In this document: positions 53,289-61,073 of the stretch, piece by piece
Layout: each line of letters begins with the position of its first letter
How positions within the stretch are numbered: the first letter of the stretch is position 1
DNA from: Methanolobus vulcani
Lineage (GTDB): Archaea; Halobacteriota; Methanosarcinia; Methanosarcinales; Methanosarcinaceae
Assembly (NCBI RefSeq): GCF_006546655.1
Contig: NZ_VIAQ01000010.1
Coordinates: 22,112 to 86,111 of the forward strand
Direction of reading: 5' to 3'
DNA length: 64,000 nt
The notes under the pieces: model-generated
Seen by the model: only the letters and a program-made list of their open reading frames with translations
What the model was told of the DNA's origin: nothing
The model's database searches: none
Program-made: the position numbers and the translations under genes

Positions 53289-53324
53289 CTCAGTTTGATG
53301 TTGGCCATAATAGATAAATAAAAC
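53289..53324 (+). repeat. Promoter-like repeat, copy 1 of 3
   Basis: CAGTTTGATGTTGGCCATAA and a following AT-rich AGATAAATA match the repeats at 53884 and 56108. Downstream hairpins are ACACATT/AATGT-GT (53344-53363, one bulge) and CTTGAA/TTCAAG (53394-53428), just before the next gene. The rest of the gap (53033-53446) is AT-rich without coding signal. Confidence 0.5.
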
Positions 53325-53446
53325 CATAAATAATTATGCAATGACACATTGGAATAATGTAGTGTGTAATATAAACTAAACTTACATAGTCAACTTGAAC
53401 CCCAAAATAACTTCGCTTTCTTTTCAAGCCAGCAATGGAGAAAAGC

Positions 53447-53836
53447 ATGAAATCTGGTAATAAAAAACTTCTAATTGGATTTATCCTGCTGATTGTGGCG
53501 GGAACAATCATTTATGCTATTTCCTCCGATCATGAACATAAATTAGAAAATCTTATCAGTTTTTCTTTACATAACGACGACGAGATCGACCATGAGGTGT
53601 TAGTAGAAATCTTTGATTCAACCAACACGTCCGTATTCAAAGAAACATATATAGTGGCTCCTGGAGATGAAATATATCCTAATCCACTCAAAAAGGAAGA
53701 GGGTGCATATAGAATTGAAGTGGCTTTGGATAATACTAATAAAACATACATTGGAGACCTTTATTCAGAGTATCATGATTACATACACATTACAGGCGTT
53801 TCTGATGAGCCTTTTATGGTTGAAACTGCAGAATAA
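53447..53836 (+). CDS. Small exported or membrane-anchored protein
   Basis: A 129-residue protein of unknown family: one hydrophobic segment near the N-terminus (about 8-25), then a hydrophilic beta-rich domain with VEIFDSTNTSVFKETYIV and an acidic C-terminus. Two Met codons lie in frame; GGAG within the first codons of the upstream reading, six nt before 53447, favours the second. The extracytoplasmic part resembles archaeal FxLYD/DUF-type surface modules only loosely. It is the first gene of the AT-rich block after the wHTH gene. Confidence 0.55.
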   Translation: MKSGNKKLLIGFILLIVAGTIIYAISSDHEHKLENLISFSLHNDDEIDHEVLVEIFDSTNTSVFKETYIVAPGDEIYPNPLKKEEGAYRIEVALDNTNKTYIGDLYSEYHDYIHITGVSDEPFMVETAE

Positions 53837-53883
53837 TAATTAATCAGAGATGACATGTTATTTTTACAACTGACGTATGCCAA

Positions 53884-53920
53884 ACAGTTGGAATCTTTGG
53901 CCATAATATCTTAATAAATT
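53884..53920 (+). repeat. Promoter-like repeat, copy 2 of 3, followed by two hairpins
   Basis: ACAGTTGGAATCTTTGGCCA starts a 37-nt unit that differs from the copy at 56108 at four positions. It ends in a TATA-like TTAATAAATT, predicting a start near 53942. Two strong hairpins follow: AGGTATTTGTCTG with CAGACAAAAATACCT (53957-54000, 13 bp, 2-nt bulge) and AAGCAAGGTCA with TGACCTTGCTT (54003-54061, 11 bp). The next gene starts at 54096. Confidence 0.5.
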
Positions 53921-54095
53921 GCCCGTAATATAAAATATTACTTCAGCATAAATCAAAGGTATTTGTCTGTTATTATCCAGTCATTCAGACAAAAATACCT
54001 GGAAGCAAGGTCATTATCCAGCCGATTGAGTTCTGTATTAAACTCTTACATGACCTTGCTTTTCCATAGGAATAATGTTTTAGAGGCCTGATCAT

Positions 54096-54269
54096 TTGAC
54101 ACTTAGTTGTGGATTTAAAACAAATGTTTTACCTGTATGTATCTTACTGCTAAGTCTTTCTTTTGTAACAACTTCAAGTACAGAGGATGCCAATAAGAAT
54201 AACAATTCTCTGGTGCAGCCCTATGGAAATGAATGCCTTCTAAATATCCTCTGCTGCTGTGGTGAGTAA
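54096..54269 (+). CDS. Small secreted Cys-rich peptide
   Basis: A 57-residue frame from TTG at 54096, too short for usual ORF cut-offs. GAGG (54083-54086) lies 9 nt before the TTG. Residues about 11-25 are hydrophobic (VLPVCILLLSLSFV) and end in TTSST, a good signal peptide; the mature part is polar, then ends in ECLLNILCCCGE with four cysteines. Its TAA is immediately followed by the ATG of the next gene, so translation may be coupled. A secreted peptide, signal or toxin-like molecule is possible but unproven. Confidence 0.4.
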   Translation: MTLSCGFKTNVLPVCILLLSLSFVTTSSTEDANKNNNSLVQPYGNECLLNILCCCGE

Positions 54270-54746
54270 ATGAAAGCAAAAAGCAAACACATTGTCATTA
54301 CAACTGCAATTATAATATTGATAATATCAATTGCTTTTATTGCTGCAATCAATTGCAAAACAGGAAATGATGAACTGTACTATACAGACAAAGAACTCCA
54401 AACCCTTTATGAAAAATATAATATTACGGAAAATGACATTAAATTTGCAAAAGGGGAGCTGCCAAACTATCTGGAGGGAACAATCCTCTATAACAGTTCA
54501 AAAATAGTAGTAGCAAACGAAGATGGAATTCCTGATGAAAATATGATACAGGGAGTAGACTATGATATAATCATCAGTGAGAAGGAAATGTTTGACATCA
54601 TCGAAAATGCAAAATCAGACTATATTGAAAAATACGGAGTTGACCCGGAAAATCCAAAACTTGATTCAGTTGATGGTTATCTTTTACCAGTACAGGAAGC
54701 TAACAGGCTGGTGTTTCAGCAAAATATATGGGAACTGTTGGCCTGA
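54270..54746 (+). CDS. Membrane-anchored protein of unknown function
   Basis: A 158-residue protein with one N-terminal hydrophobic segment (about 8-27), then a soluble acidic domain that ends in LPVQEANRLVFQQNIWELL. No family recognised. GGTGA at 54261-54265 serves as ribosome site. It starts directly after the stop of the Cys-rich peptide gene and is followed by the PepSY-type gene after 94 nt. Confidence 0.6.
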   Translation: MKAKSKHIVITTAIIILIISIAFIAAINCKTGNDELYYTDKELQTLYEKYNITENDIKFAKGELPNYLEGTILYNSSKIVVANEDGIPDENMIQGVDYDIIISEKEMFDIIENAKSDYIEKYGVDPENPKLDSVDGYLLPVQEANRLVFQQNIWELLA

Positions 54747-54788
54747 CATGTGATTCTGGTTTCCATTCTAATTGTTTGATAAATATCA

Positions 54789-54811
54789 ACGTAGATGCAA
54801 CGTAGATGCAA
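54789..54811 (+). repeat. Short tandem repeat
   Basis: AACGTAGATGC occurs twice in direct succession in the gap between two genes, about 30 nt before the ribosome site of the second. Confidence 0.6.
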
Positions 54812-54840
54812 CTTAAAGGGTATTTGAGGGAAAAAGGAAG

Positions 54841-55482
54841 ATGAATAGAAACAAAGTAATGATTGTTGCTGGTATATTGCTATTTTTAATTGTTGCAGCT
54901 ATGCTCAGTTTTTCCCATGGAACAATCCTCAGCAGAAATAACATCAGTGAAAAAATGGCTATGGAAATCGCAGACCAATACGTGCAGTCCAGGCTATCTC
55001 CTGATGAGATCAAAGCACTGGAATTTGAAGAGATATATTACTATGATCGCTCCGATCAGGGGCTGCCTAAAGTATACAAAATCAATTACAAAAGAATGAT
55101 CAGGGGAATACAATCCCTGAACGGGGTACAACTGCGAGTTGATGCTGATACAGGAGATGTGTCCACTTATCGTAAAAGTTGGTCAATAGATGAAGATGAA
55201 ATAGCCCTTATTGACACTAAACCTTCCATATCTTCCAGTGAAGCTGCAAAGATAATTACGGATTACATGACCAATGAACCTACAATTGGAAAAGATAAGG
55301 CAGACACCGTGAAAATCATTTCTTCCGAACTCTACTGGAAAGAAGATAATAATGAAACTGTTCATCTTGCATGGGGTATAAAATTCAGAGACTCCACATT
55401 TGCATATGATGATTATCCTGCAGAAGCGTGGATAGATGCCCATTCAGGTGAAATGTTATTGTTTGCTTATGCAAGAGATTGA
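54841..55482 (+). CDS. PepSY-type exported protein
   Basis: A 213-residue protein with an N-terminal helix (about 6-26) and two PepSY-like units: SEKMAMEIADQYVQSR with LRVDADTGDVSTYRK, and SSSEAAKIITDYM with AWIDAHSGEMLLFA. PepSY domains inhibit proteases or bind partners outside the membrane. AAGGAAG precedes the ATG. Its TGA is followed at once by the next gene region. The Asp-x-x-(S/T)-G-(E/D) ends of the two units confirm a duplicated fold. The role in this cluster is unknown. Confidence 0.72.
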   Translation: MNRNKVMIVAGILLFLIVAAMLSFSHGTILSRNNISEKMAMEIADQYVQSRLSPDEIKALEFEEIYYYDRSDQGLPKVYKINYKRMIRGIQSLNGVQLRVDADTGDVSTYRKSWSIDEDEIALIDTKPSISSSEAAKIITDYMTNEPTIGKDKADTVKIISSELYWKEDNNETVHLAWGIKFRDSTFAYDDYPAEAWIDAHSGEMLLFAYARD

Positions 55483-55497
55483 ATGGAGGAACAAAAT

Positions 55498-55857
55498 ATG
55501 ATACATAAAAAGGATTTGATTATTTCAATATCAATCGGAGTTATTTTATTGTCACTTTTTGAACATAGTAGCATGAGTCATTTTACCGCTGAAGTCATCA
55601 CTGCTTTCATTATAGGCAGATGGCTGAGTAAAAGGATAGAAAATCACTTGAAAAGATATGTATTCACATCGATTATGATCTACAACATGCTTGGATGGAT
55701 ACTAATATTAATATTCACGCATGATGGAAGAATTGTCCTGGAATATGGAATGGGCATGGTGACTATTTTCAGTGGAACTGTGTTTATAGTAGCTCTTTTA
55801 TACGCAACCATAGGCTCTTTGATTACGAGAACTAGAAAAAATGTTCAGCCCCAATAA
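55498..55857 (+). CDS. Small four-helix membrane protein
   Basis: A 119-residue protein with hydrophobic segments at about 7-20, 28-40, 54-73 and 83-106 and a basic tail. No family recognised. The frame starts at 55483, but GGAGGA (55485-55490) is eight nt before the ATG at 55498, which is therefore the start. It follows the PepSY gene by 15 nt and probably shares its transcript. Confidence 0.6.
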   Translation: MIHKKDLIISISIGVILLSLFEHSSMSHFTAEVITAFIIGRWLSKRIENHLKRYVFTSIMIYNMLGWILILIFTHDGRIVLEYGMGMVTIFSGTVFIVALLYATIGSLITRTRKNVQPQ

Positions 55858-55905
55858 ACCTTTCAGAACCACTAGTTTATGGTAATACACGGATAAAAGT
55901 GCTAT

Positions 55906-56130
55906 GAGTTTAGGATCTGTGCTGGCCAGTACATTGACAACGACATTCCTGTCACTCCTTTTTCCTTGTTAGAGATAGTCTCGGACATAAACAAAATAGG
56001 AATCTTCATATTGATTCCTGTTATGAGCCTTCTGTATACCAGGCATCATAAGAAGATAAAAAATCCATTAAATAAGTCTTCGAACTTTTTTAAGATCAGA
56101 GTTATCTACAGTTTGAATCTTTGGCCATAA
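55906..56130 (+). pseudogene. Possible gene fragment encoding a membrane segment
   Basis: One frame without a start codon reads as plausible protein for about 60 residues, including DNDIPVTPFSLLEIVSDINK and a hydrophobic IGIFILIPVMSLLY followed by basic residues, and then degenerates into the promoter-like repeat. It may be the leftover of a membrane-anchored gene whose 5' part is lost. No partner was identified. The rest of the gap 55858-56325 holds the third promoter-like repeat and its hairpins. Confidence 0.25.
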
Positions 56131-56144
56131 CATCTAAATAAATT
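56108..56144 (+). repeat. Promoter-like repeat, copy 3 of 3, followed by two hairpins
   Basis: ACAGTTTGAATCTTTGGCCA begins this copy, which ends in TATA-like TAAATAAATT and predicts a start near 56165. Hairpins follow: CCCAC/GTGGG (56165-56189) and GCAAGGTCACA/TGTGACCTTGC (56207-56254, 11 bp perfect). The second stem shares GCAAGGTCA/TGACCTTGC with the hairpin after copy 2, although the loops differ. Confidence 0.5.
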
Positions 56145-56325
56145 AATGTTTTTTTAGTATTGCCCCCACAAATACAGAAAGTCCGTGGGAACCCAATGTA
56201 CCAACTGCAAGGTCACAATGTTATCGGATTAGACTCACGTACATGTGACCTTGCTCCCCCAACTTTTAGATGATACAAATTATCTATGGAAATACCAGAT
56301 GTTAAGCAGAGAAGAGATTGCCAAG

Positions 56326-56928
56326 ATGAATACCTACGGTCAATTTAAACAAAAGATGCACCTGGACATGACTTTTGACAAAAGTATGTTAAAAGTTCTT
56401 GCTTTTATGGTGGCAGCAATCTTGATAATCTATACTCTGTGCCTTCAAACTCCAGAATGTAAGATATTATTCTATCTTATCCTTTATCTGGGATTCACAA
56501 TACTATACATCAAAGACCGTACACAAGTGGAAATCGATTCTCATATGATAATTATTCATAGACCGATCTTTAATCCTATCATAATAAATAAGAAAGATAT
56601 AACTAAAATTCAAATCAACAAAAACACAAATTTTTCTTTCCACAGGATACAATTTATTTTCCTGATAGCATTGATAGTAGCTCTGGCCTACAATTCATTC
56701 TATGACTTGTTAAATGGAATAAAATTAACAGTAACAATGGCAAGTAGCTTAATACTCATTCTGCATGAATCATGGATAATATTCATGTTAATAATTATCA
56801 TTCTGAATATAAGTAAAAGAATTCCATATCAGAATTTAGTAATAGTGAATACAGAAAAATCTAATTTCATATTCTATTCCAAGCAACCTGAAGAACTGAA
56901 AAGGATAATCGAAACACAGGAAACTTGA
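56326..56928 (+). CDS. Membrane protein of a tandem PH-like family, paralogue 1
   Basis: A 200-residue protein: two helices near the N-terminus (about 20-60), a short hydrophilic domain with TQVEIDSHMIIIHRPIFNP, two more helices (about 110-165), and a final cytoplasmic strand region. The pattern resembles bacterial PH-like (bPH/YdbS-type) membrane proteins. The frame is open from 56245, but the GTG there lies inside an 11-bp hairpin. Alignment with paralogue 2 (MNTYGQFKQKM with MTPVGFKEKM) points to the ATG at 56326. It is followed directly by two paralogues. Confidence 0.6.
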   Translation: MNTYGQFKQKMHLDMTFDKSMLKVLAFMVAAILIIYTLCLQTPECKILFYLILYLGFTILYIKDRTQVEIDSHMIIIHRPIFNPIIINKKDITKIQINKNTNFSFHRIQFIFLIALIVALAYNSFYDLLNGIKLTVTMASSLILILHESWIIFMLIIIILNISKRIPYQNLVIVNTEKSNFIFYSKQPEELKRIIETQET

Positions 56929-56929
56929 T

Positions 56930-57523
56930 ATGACTCCGGTTGGTTTTAAAGAGAAAATGAGCGTGGATAAAATAGGTGATTTCAGATTGCCTATTATTCT
57001 AACCTTTCCAATGGTACTTTTGCTTCTAATAATGATAATGGGACTGGATACCCCTGTCTTTAATATTGTTTATTTTTTAATATGGCATCTGTGCCTCGCA
57101 ATAATTGTATTGCAGGACATCACTACTGTTGAAATAGAAAGCAACAAAATAATTGTTCACAGATTTATTTTGGGTCCGACTACAATAAACATGGATGATA
57201 TCAAAACAATAAAAGGTAGAAACAATATATCTCGGAAATACCATATTTTATTTACATTCATTATGCTGGTTTTGATAGCAAGCACATCATATTTTGTATA
57301 CAGCAACATGCAAAGAATGTTCACTGGAAACATATCGTTAGAAGAAGGGATACTCTCACTTCTTTCCAGCTCAATGCTTATAATATTTTACTTAATCATT
57401 TACTTCAATGCAGAAAAAAGAATCAGGTATCCTGCATTTCTAGAAGTAATAACCAATAAAGACAAATTCAGGTTTTACACGCACAAACCTATAGAATTCA
57501 GAGATTTGATACTAAATGAATAA
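56930..57523 (+). CDS. Membrane protein of a tandem PH-like family, paralogue 2
   Basis: A 197-residue paralogue with the same plan: two N-terminal helices (about 17-60), TTVEIESNKIIVHRFILGPT, a pair of helices (about 105-160) and a C-terminal strand region with NKDKFRFYTHKP. It starts one base after the stop of paralogue 1, and overlaps paralogue 3 by 8 nt, so the three genes are one transcription and translation unit. Confidence 0.65.
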   Translation: MTPVGFKEKMSVDKIGDFRLPIILTFPMVLLLLIMIMGLDTPVFNIVYFLIWHLCLAIIVLQDITTVEIESNKIIVHRFILGPTTINMDDIKTIKGRNNISRKYHILFTFIMLVLIASTSYFVYSNMQRMFTGNISLEEGILSLLSSSMLIIFYLIIYFNAEKRIRYPAFLEVITNKDKFRFYTHKPIEFRDLILNE

Positions 57524-58130
57524 AATGAATGATGAAATCAAAATGAAAGTCCCGTTGCATATTCCTGATTATGAATACATACCAGTGGTAATTGCCCTGG
57601 GTTTATTAGCATTCATACCCTTAACTTTGATTGACCATTTATACCGAAGTATCTGGACTTACCTTAGTGTTGTTTTAATAATGTCTATGATCCTGATAGT
57701 TGTTCACCTTCGCTCATATTATGAGATTATAATCAACAACAACGAAATAATTGTGAAAAAAGCATTATTCAAAGACCTGAAAATACCTGTAGATAAAATA
57801 GAGGGGATTTCCGATTTTAACAATACCTTGCACAAATACCGAAAACCATACTTTTTAATTTTAGGACTTATGGTATTGATAGTTGCAGTTATGAACGTGA
57901 GGGATGGTTTAGAATCAATCGAAAAATACGGGTTTTACGAAGCCACAAATGTCCCAGCAGTATTCTTTATTCCCCTAATGTTTCTTATCATACTTTATGC
58001 CTCATATCGGATGTCGCATTATCCAAAAGCAATCAAAGTAAAGGCGGATCCCGGGTTTATTGACCTTTACCCGGAAAACGAGGAGAAATACCTACTCCTG
58101 AAGGATAAACTCGATTCCCTCCTGCGATGA
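57516..58130 (+). CDS. Membrane protein of a tandem PH-like family, paralogue 3
   Basis: A 204-residue paralogue, the most divergent of the three: two helices (about 20-60), YYEIIINNNEIIVKKALFKD, two helices (about 110-165) and a soluble end. Met4 (57525) is an alternative start; the overlap with paralogue 2 allows either. The triplet closes the AT-rich block; metF starts 32 nt later from its own promoter. Confidence 0.65.
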   Translation: MNKMNDEIKMKVPLHIPDYEYIPVVIALGLLAFIPLTLIDHLYRSIWTYLSVVLIMSMILIVVHLRSYYEIIINNNEIIVKKALFKDLKIPVDKIEGISDFNNTLHKYRKPYFLILGLMVLIVAVMNVRDGLESIEKYGFYEATNVPAVFFIPLMFLIILYASYRMSHYPKAIKVKADPGFIDLYPENEEKYLLLKDKLDSLLR

Positions 58131-58162
58131 TTTTAAAACCCTGACATACATATAATTCCCCG

Positions 58163-59044
58163 ATGTCCCGGACCTTCAAAGATAAACTCTCATCAAACGA
58201 TTTTCTTATAACAGCAGAGGTCAGCCCTCCAAAGGGAACAGACCTTATCGATGTGCTTTCTGATGCGGAACTCATAAGAGGATGGGTTGACGCTCTCAAT
58301 GTAACTGACAACCAGAAAGCAATCATGCGTATGAGCCCACTGGCAGTGAGTAAATCTCTACTTGACAGCGGTCACGAAGTTATCATGCAGCTTACATGCA
58401 GGGACAGGAACAGGCTTGCACTGCAATCCGACCTTCTTGGAGCATACTCCATGGGCATCAGGAACATCTGTATAATGACAGGCGACCACACAACGAAAGG
58501 AGATCATCCTAAAGCAAGACCTGTTTATGATCTGGACTCTGTGCAGCTCCTCAAAATTGTCAGGAAAATGCAGGAAGGTTTTGACCTTGCAGGCAATGTC
58601 ATCGAGAATCCACCTCAGTTTGTTGTGGGTGCTGTGACAAATACCGATCCTTCCAAAAAGGCACAGATGATGAAACTGCGAAAGAAGGTAAAAACAGGAA
58701 TTAATTTTATGCAGACTCAGGCTGTTTACGACATTTCCATGTTTGAATCATTTATGGAATCCATCGGAGACATTGAAGTTCCGATTATTGCCGGAGTAAT
58801 TCCACTCAGGTCTGCAAACATGGCCAGATTTATGAATGGGAATATCCCTGGAATAAACGTGCCTGATGAGATAATAGAGAGAATGGAATCCGCTGAAAAA
58901 CCAAAGGATGAAGGCATGGATATTTGTGCAGAGACTATAAAAGAACTGAAAAAGCTCTGTCGTGGAATCCATCTGATGCCAATTGGCAAACATAACAATA
59001 CACCAACTATACTTGAAATGGCCGATATAAGGAAGAAACAATAA
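58163..59044 (+). CDS. metF: Methylenetetrahydrofolate reductase
   Basis: MetF reduces methylene-THF to methyl-THF. The 293-residue TIM-barrel protein has TAEVSPPKGTD (catalytic Glu region), ALNVTDNQKA, MQLTCRDRNRLALQSDLLGA, ICIMTGDHTTKGDHP and FMQTQAVYD. It matches the short form that works with a MetV subunit, which is encoded at 51674. TTTTAAAA about 25 nt before the ATG gives a leaderless message. Its stop overlaps the next start by one base (TAATG). It is the head of a metF-thiC-cofE-like operon. Confidence 0.93.
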   Translation: MSRTFKDKLSSNDFLITAEVSPPKGTDLIDVLSDAELIRGWVDALNVTDNQKAIMRMSPLAVSKSLLDSGHEVIMQLTCRDRNRLALQSDLLGAYSMGIRNICIMTGDHTTKGDHPKARPVYDLDSVQLLKIVRKMQEGFDLAGNVIENPPQFVVGAVTNTDPSKKAQMMKLRKKVKTGINFMQTQAVYDISMFESFMESIGDIEVPIIAGVIPLRSANMARFMNGNIPGINVPDEIIERMESAEKPKDEGMDICAETIKELKKLCRGIHLMPIGKHNNTPTILEMADIRKKQ

Positions 59045-60291
59045 TGACAAAAACGCAGATCGACCATGCAAAAGAAGGCATCCTCACACCTGAGATGCTG
59101 GAAGTTGCAAAAACAGAGAGAATTGAAGAAGAACTTATTCTTGAAAGGGTTGCAAATGGCAGCCTTGTTATAATGACACGTAAAGGGTGTCCGCCTGTTG
59201 CTATCGGAAAAGGTGCCAGCACCAAGATTAATGTAAATCTTGGAACATCATCTGCTGCAATTGACCCGGAAGCAGAAATCGAAAAAGTAAAGGTAGCACA
59301 GGAATACGGAGCAGCTACGATAACTGATCTTTCAATGGGAGGAGACATCTCTGCCATCAGGGAAATGGTGTTTGAGAACACAGACCTTCCTGTTACAACA
59401 GTTCCTATTTACCAGACAATCGTTGAATGTGGAATGGAGAATGTAACTATCAATGGCATCCTTTCCTACCTGAAAAAACATGTTGATGAGGGGGTAAGTT
59501 CAGTGCTGCTTCATTGCGTGAAAAAAGAGATGCTTGAACAGCTTAAAGGTACAGGCAGGGTAATGGGAATGGTCTCAAAAGGTGGTTCCTTTACCAGCAG
59601 TTTCATGCTTCTTAATGACTGTGAGAATCCTTTCATAGAGCATTTTGATGAGATAATGAAGATTCTAAGAGAAAATGATGTTGTGCTATCCCTTGGAAAC
59701 ACCATGAGAAGTGGATGCATCCATGACCTGAAAGACAGTGCCCAGTTAATGGAAATTGAAACGAATGCAGCACTTGCAAAAAGAGCAAATGAAAAAGGCG
59801 TGCAGGTTATAATCAATGGTATGGGAGGACACATACAGGCATCAGACATACCGGATTCTGTGAAATTATACAAGGATAAAGCTGATTTTCCACTCTTTGT
59901 TGCAGGGCCGCTTCCAACTGATATTGCAGTTGGTTATGACCACATTGCAGGTGCAGTGGGTGCAAGCATGGCCAGTGGTGCCGGAGCAGATTATCTTTGC
60001 TATATCACACCGGCAGAACACCTTTCGCTTCCAAACCCGCAACAGGTTAAAGAAGGACTTATTGCATTCAGGATTGCAGCTCACATTGGAGATTCCATGA
60101 AGTATGGATTAAATGATGCAGATCTTATGCTTGCTGAAAAAAGAGCAAACTTTGACTGGAGAGGACAGGCAGAACTTGCTATTGATCCTGACAGACCTGC
60201 ACAGATGTGTCCTGATGATGGACCATGCTCAATGTGTGGCGATTACTGTGCCATTAAAATAATGAAAAGTTATCTAACAGGAGAGAACTAA
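59044..60291 (+). CDS. thiC: ThiC-family radical SAM enzyme (HMP-P synthase or relative)
   Basis: A 415-residue ThiC-family protein. ThiC rearranges aminoimidazole ribotide to the thiamin pyrimidine. Conserved blocks include LGTSSAAIDPEAEIEKV, TDLSMGGDI, CEMGNT-like LSLGNTMRSG, and the C-terminal cluster site CSMCGDYC (Cys395, 398, 402). The same family includes BzaF, which makes hydroxybenzimidazole for B12 and is relevant because methanogens use that ligand; the sequence alone does not separate the two. No thiamin gene adjoins. It is coupled to metF and to the next gene by TAATG overlaps. Confidence 0.85.
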   Translation: MTKTQIDHAKEGILTPEMLEVAKTERIEEELILERVANGSLVIMTRKGCPPVAIGKGASTKINVNLGTSSAAIDPEAEIEKVKVAQEYGAATITDLSMGGDISAIREMVFENTDLPVTTVPIYQTIVECGMENVTINGILSYLKKHVDEGVSSVLLHCVKKEMLEQLKGTGRVMGMVSKGGSFTSSFMLLNDCENPFIEHFDEIMKILRENDVVLSLGNTMRSGCIHDLKDSAQLMEIETNAALAKRANEKGVQVIINGMGGHIQASDIPDSVKLYKDKADFPLFVAGPLPTDIAVGYDHIAGAVGASMASGAGADYLCYITPAEHLSLPNPQQVKEGLIAFRIAAHIGDSMKYGLNDADLMLAEKRANFDWRGQAELAIDPDRPAQMCPDDGPCSMCGDYCAIKIMKSYLTGEN

Positions 60292-61073
60292 TGCCGCAAG
60301 AGCCATCTTTCCCATCCCTCCAGATGTTTGGGATTAAAACTCCACTTCTCAGACCTGGAGACAGCATTGCAGATGTAATCATTAATTCACTTGAAAAACA
60401 AGGACTTAAATTCCAGGATAATGACATTCTGATTATTGCCGAATCACCGCTTGCAACATCTGAAGGACGCCTTGTACGTCTTGATGATATTACACCCAGC
60501 GAGAAAGCAAAAGAACTTGCTGAAAAATACAATATTGACGTAAGGGAAATGGAACTCATTGTTCAGGAATGCGATGAGATATTCGGAGGTGTTCCGGGAG
60601 CTGCACTTACCATCACCAAAGGGACACTTGCTCCGAATGCTGGTATTGATGCTTCCAACGCACCAGAAGGATATGTTGTACTTCTCCCTGAAAATGCGCA
60701 GAAAAGTGCTTGCAGGATAAGGAAAGAAATCAAAGAACATTGCAAATGCAATATAGGAGTTATTGTAGGTGACAGCCGTACACAACCACTTAGACTTGGA
60801 TGTGTTGGAATTGCACTTGGAACTTCCGGAATGATTCCTGTTGAAGATGCCAGAGGAAGCCGTGATCTTTTTGGAAAAGAGATGATGATCACACGCAAAG
60901 CAGTTGCTGATAATCTTGTTTCTGCTGCACAGCTTCTTATGGGAGAAGCAGGGGAAAGTGTACCTGCTGTGCTTGTAAGAGGCTCACCTGCACAGGTAGT
61001 TGATGATGATATCGACATGCCACTTTTCAGCAGGGATGAATGCATGTATTATAGCAATATAAGAAAAGCTTAG
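60291..61073 (+). CDS. CofE-family glutamyl ligase, possible folate (FolC2-type) glutamyl ligase
   Basis: A 260-residue member of the F420-0:gamma-glutamyl ligase family (COG1478). It shows DILIIAESPLATSEGRLVRL, GAALTITKGTLAPNAGID, GIALGTSGMIPVEDARG and PAVLVRGSPAQ. The site that in CofE reads SDTxGRxxR is GDSRTQPLR here, so the substrate may differ. A chlamydial relative, FolC2, adds glutamate to folates, and the coupling to metF fits such a role. Ordinary CofE is the alternative. A palindrome holding the stop codon ends the operon. Confidence 0.75.
   Translation: MPQEPSFPSLQMFGIKTPLLRPGDSIADVIINSLEKQGLKFQDNDILIIAESPLATSEGRLVRLDDITPSEKAKELAEKYNIDVREMELIVQECDEIFGGVPGAALTITKGTLAPNAGIDASNAPEGYVVLLPENAQKSACRIRKEIKEHCKCNIGVIVGDSRTQPLRLGCVGIALGTSGMIPVEDARGSRDLFGKEMMITRKAVADNLVSAAQLLMGEAGESVPAVLVRGSPAQVVDDDIDMPLFSRDECMYYSNIRKA

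Noticed and set aside
56245..56325. N-terminal extension of PH-like paralogue 1 from GTG at 56245
   Set aside because: The GTG is inside an 11-bp hairpin, and the paralogues align from the ATG at 56326.
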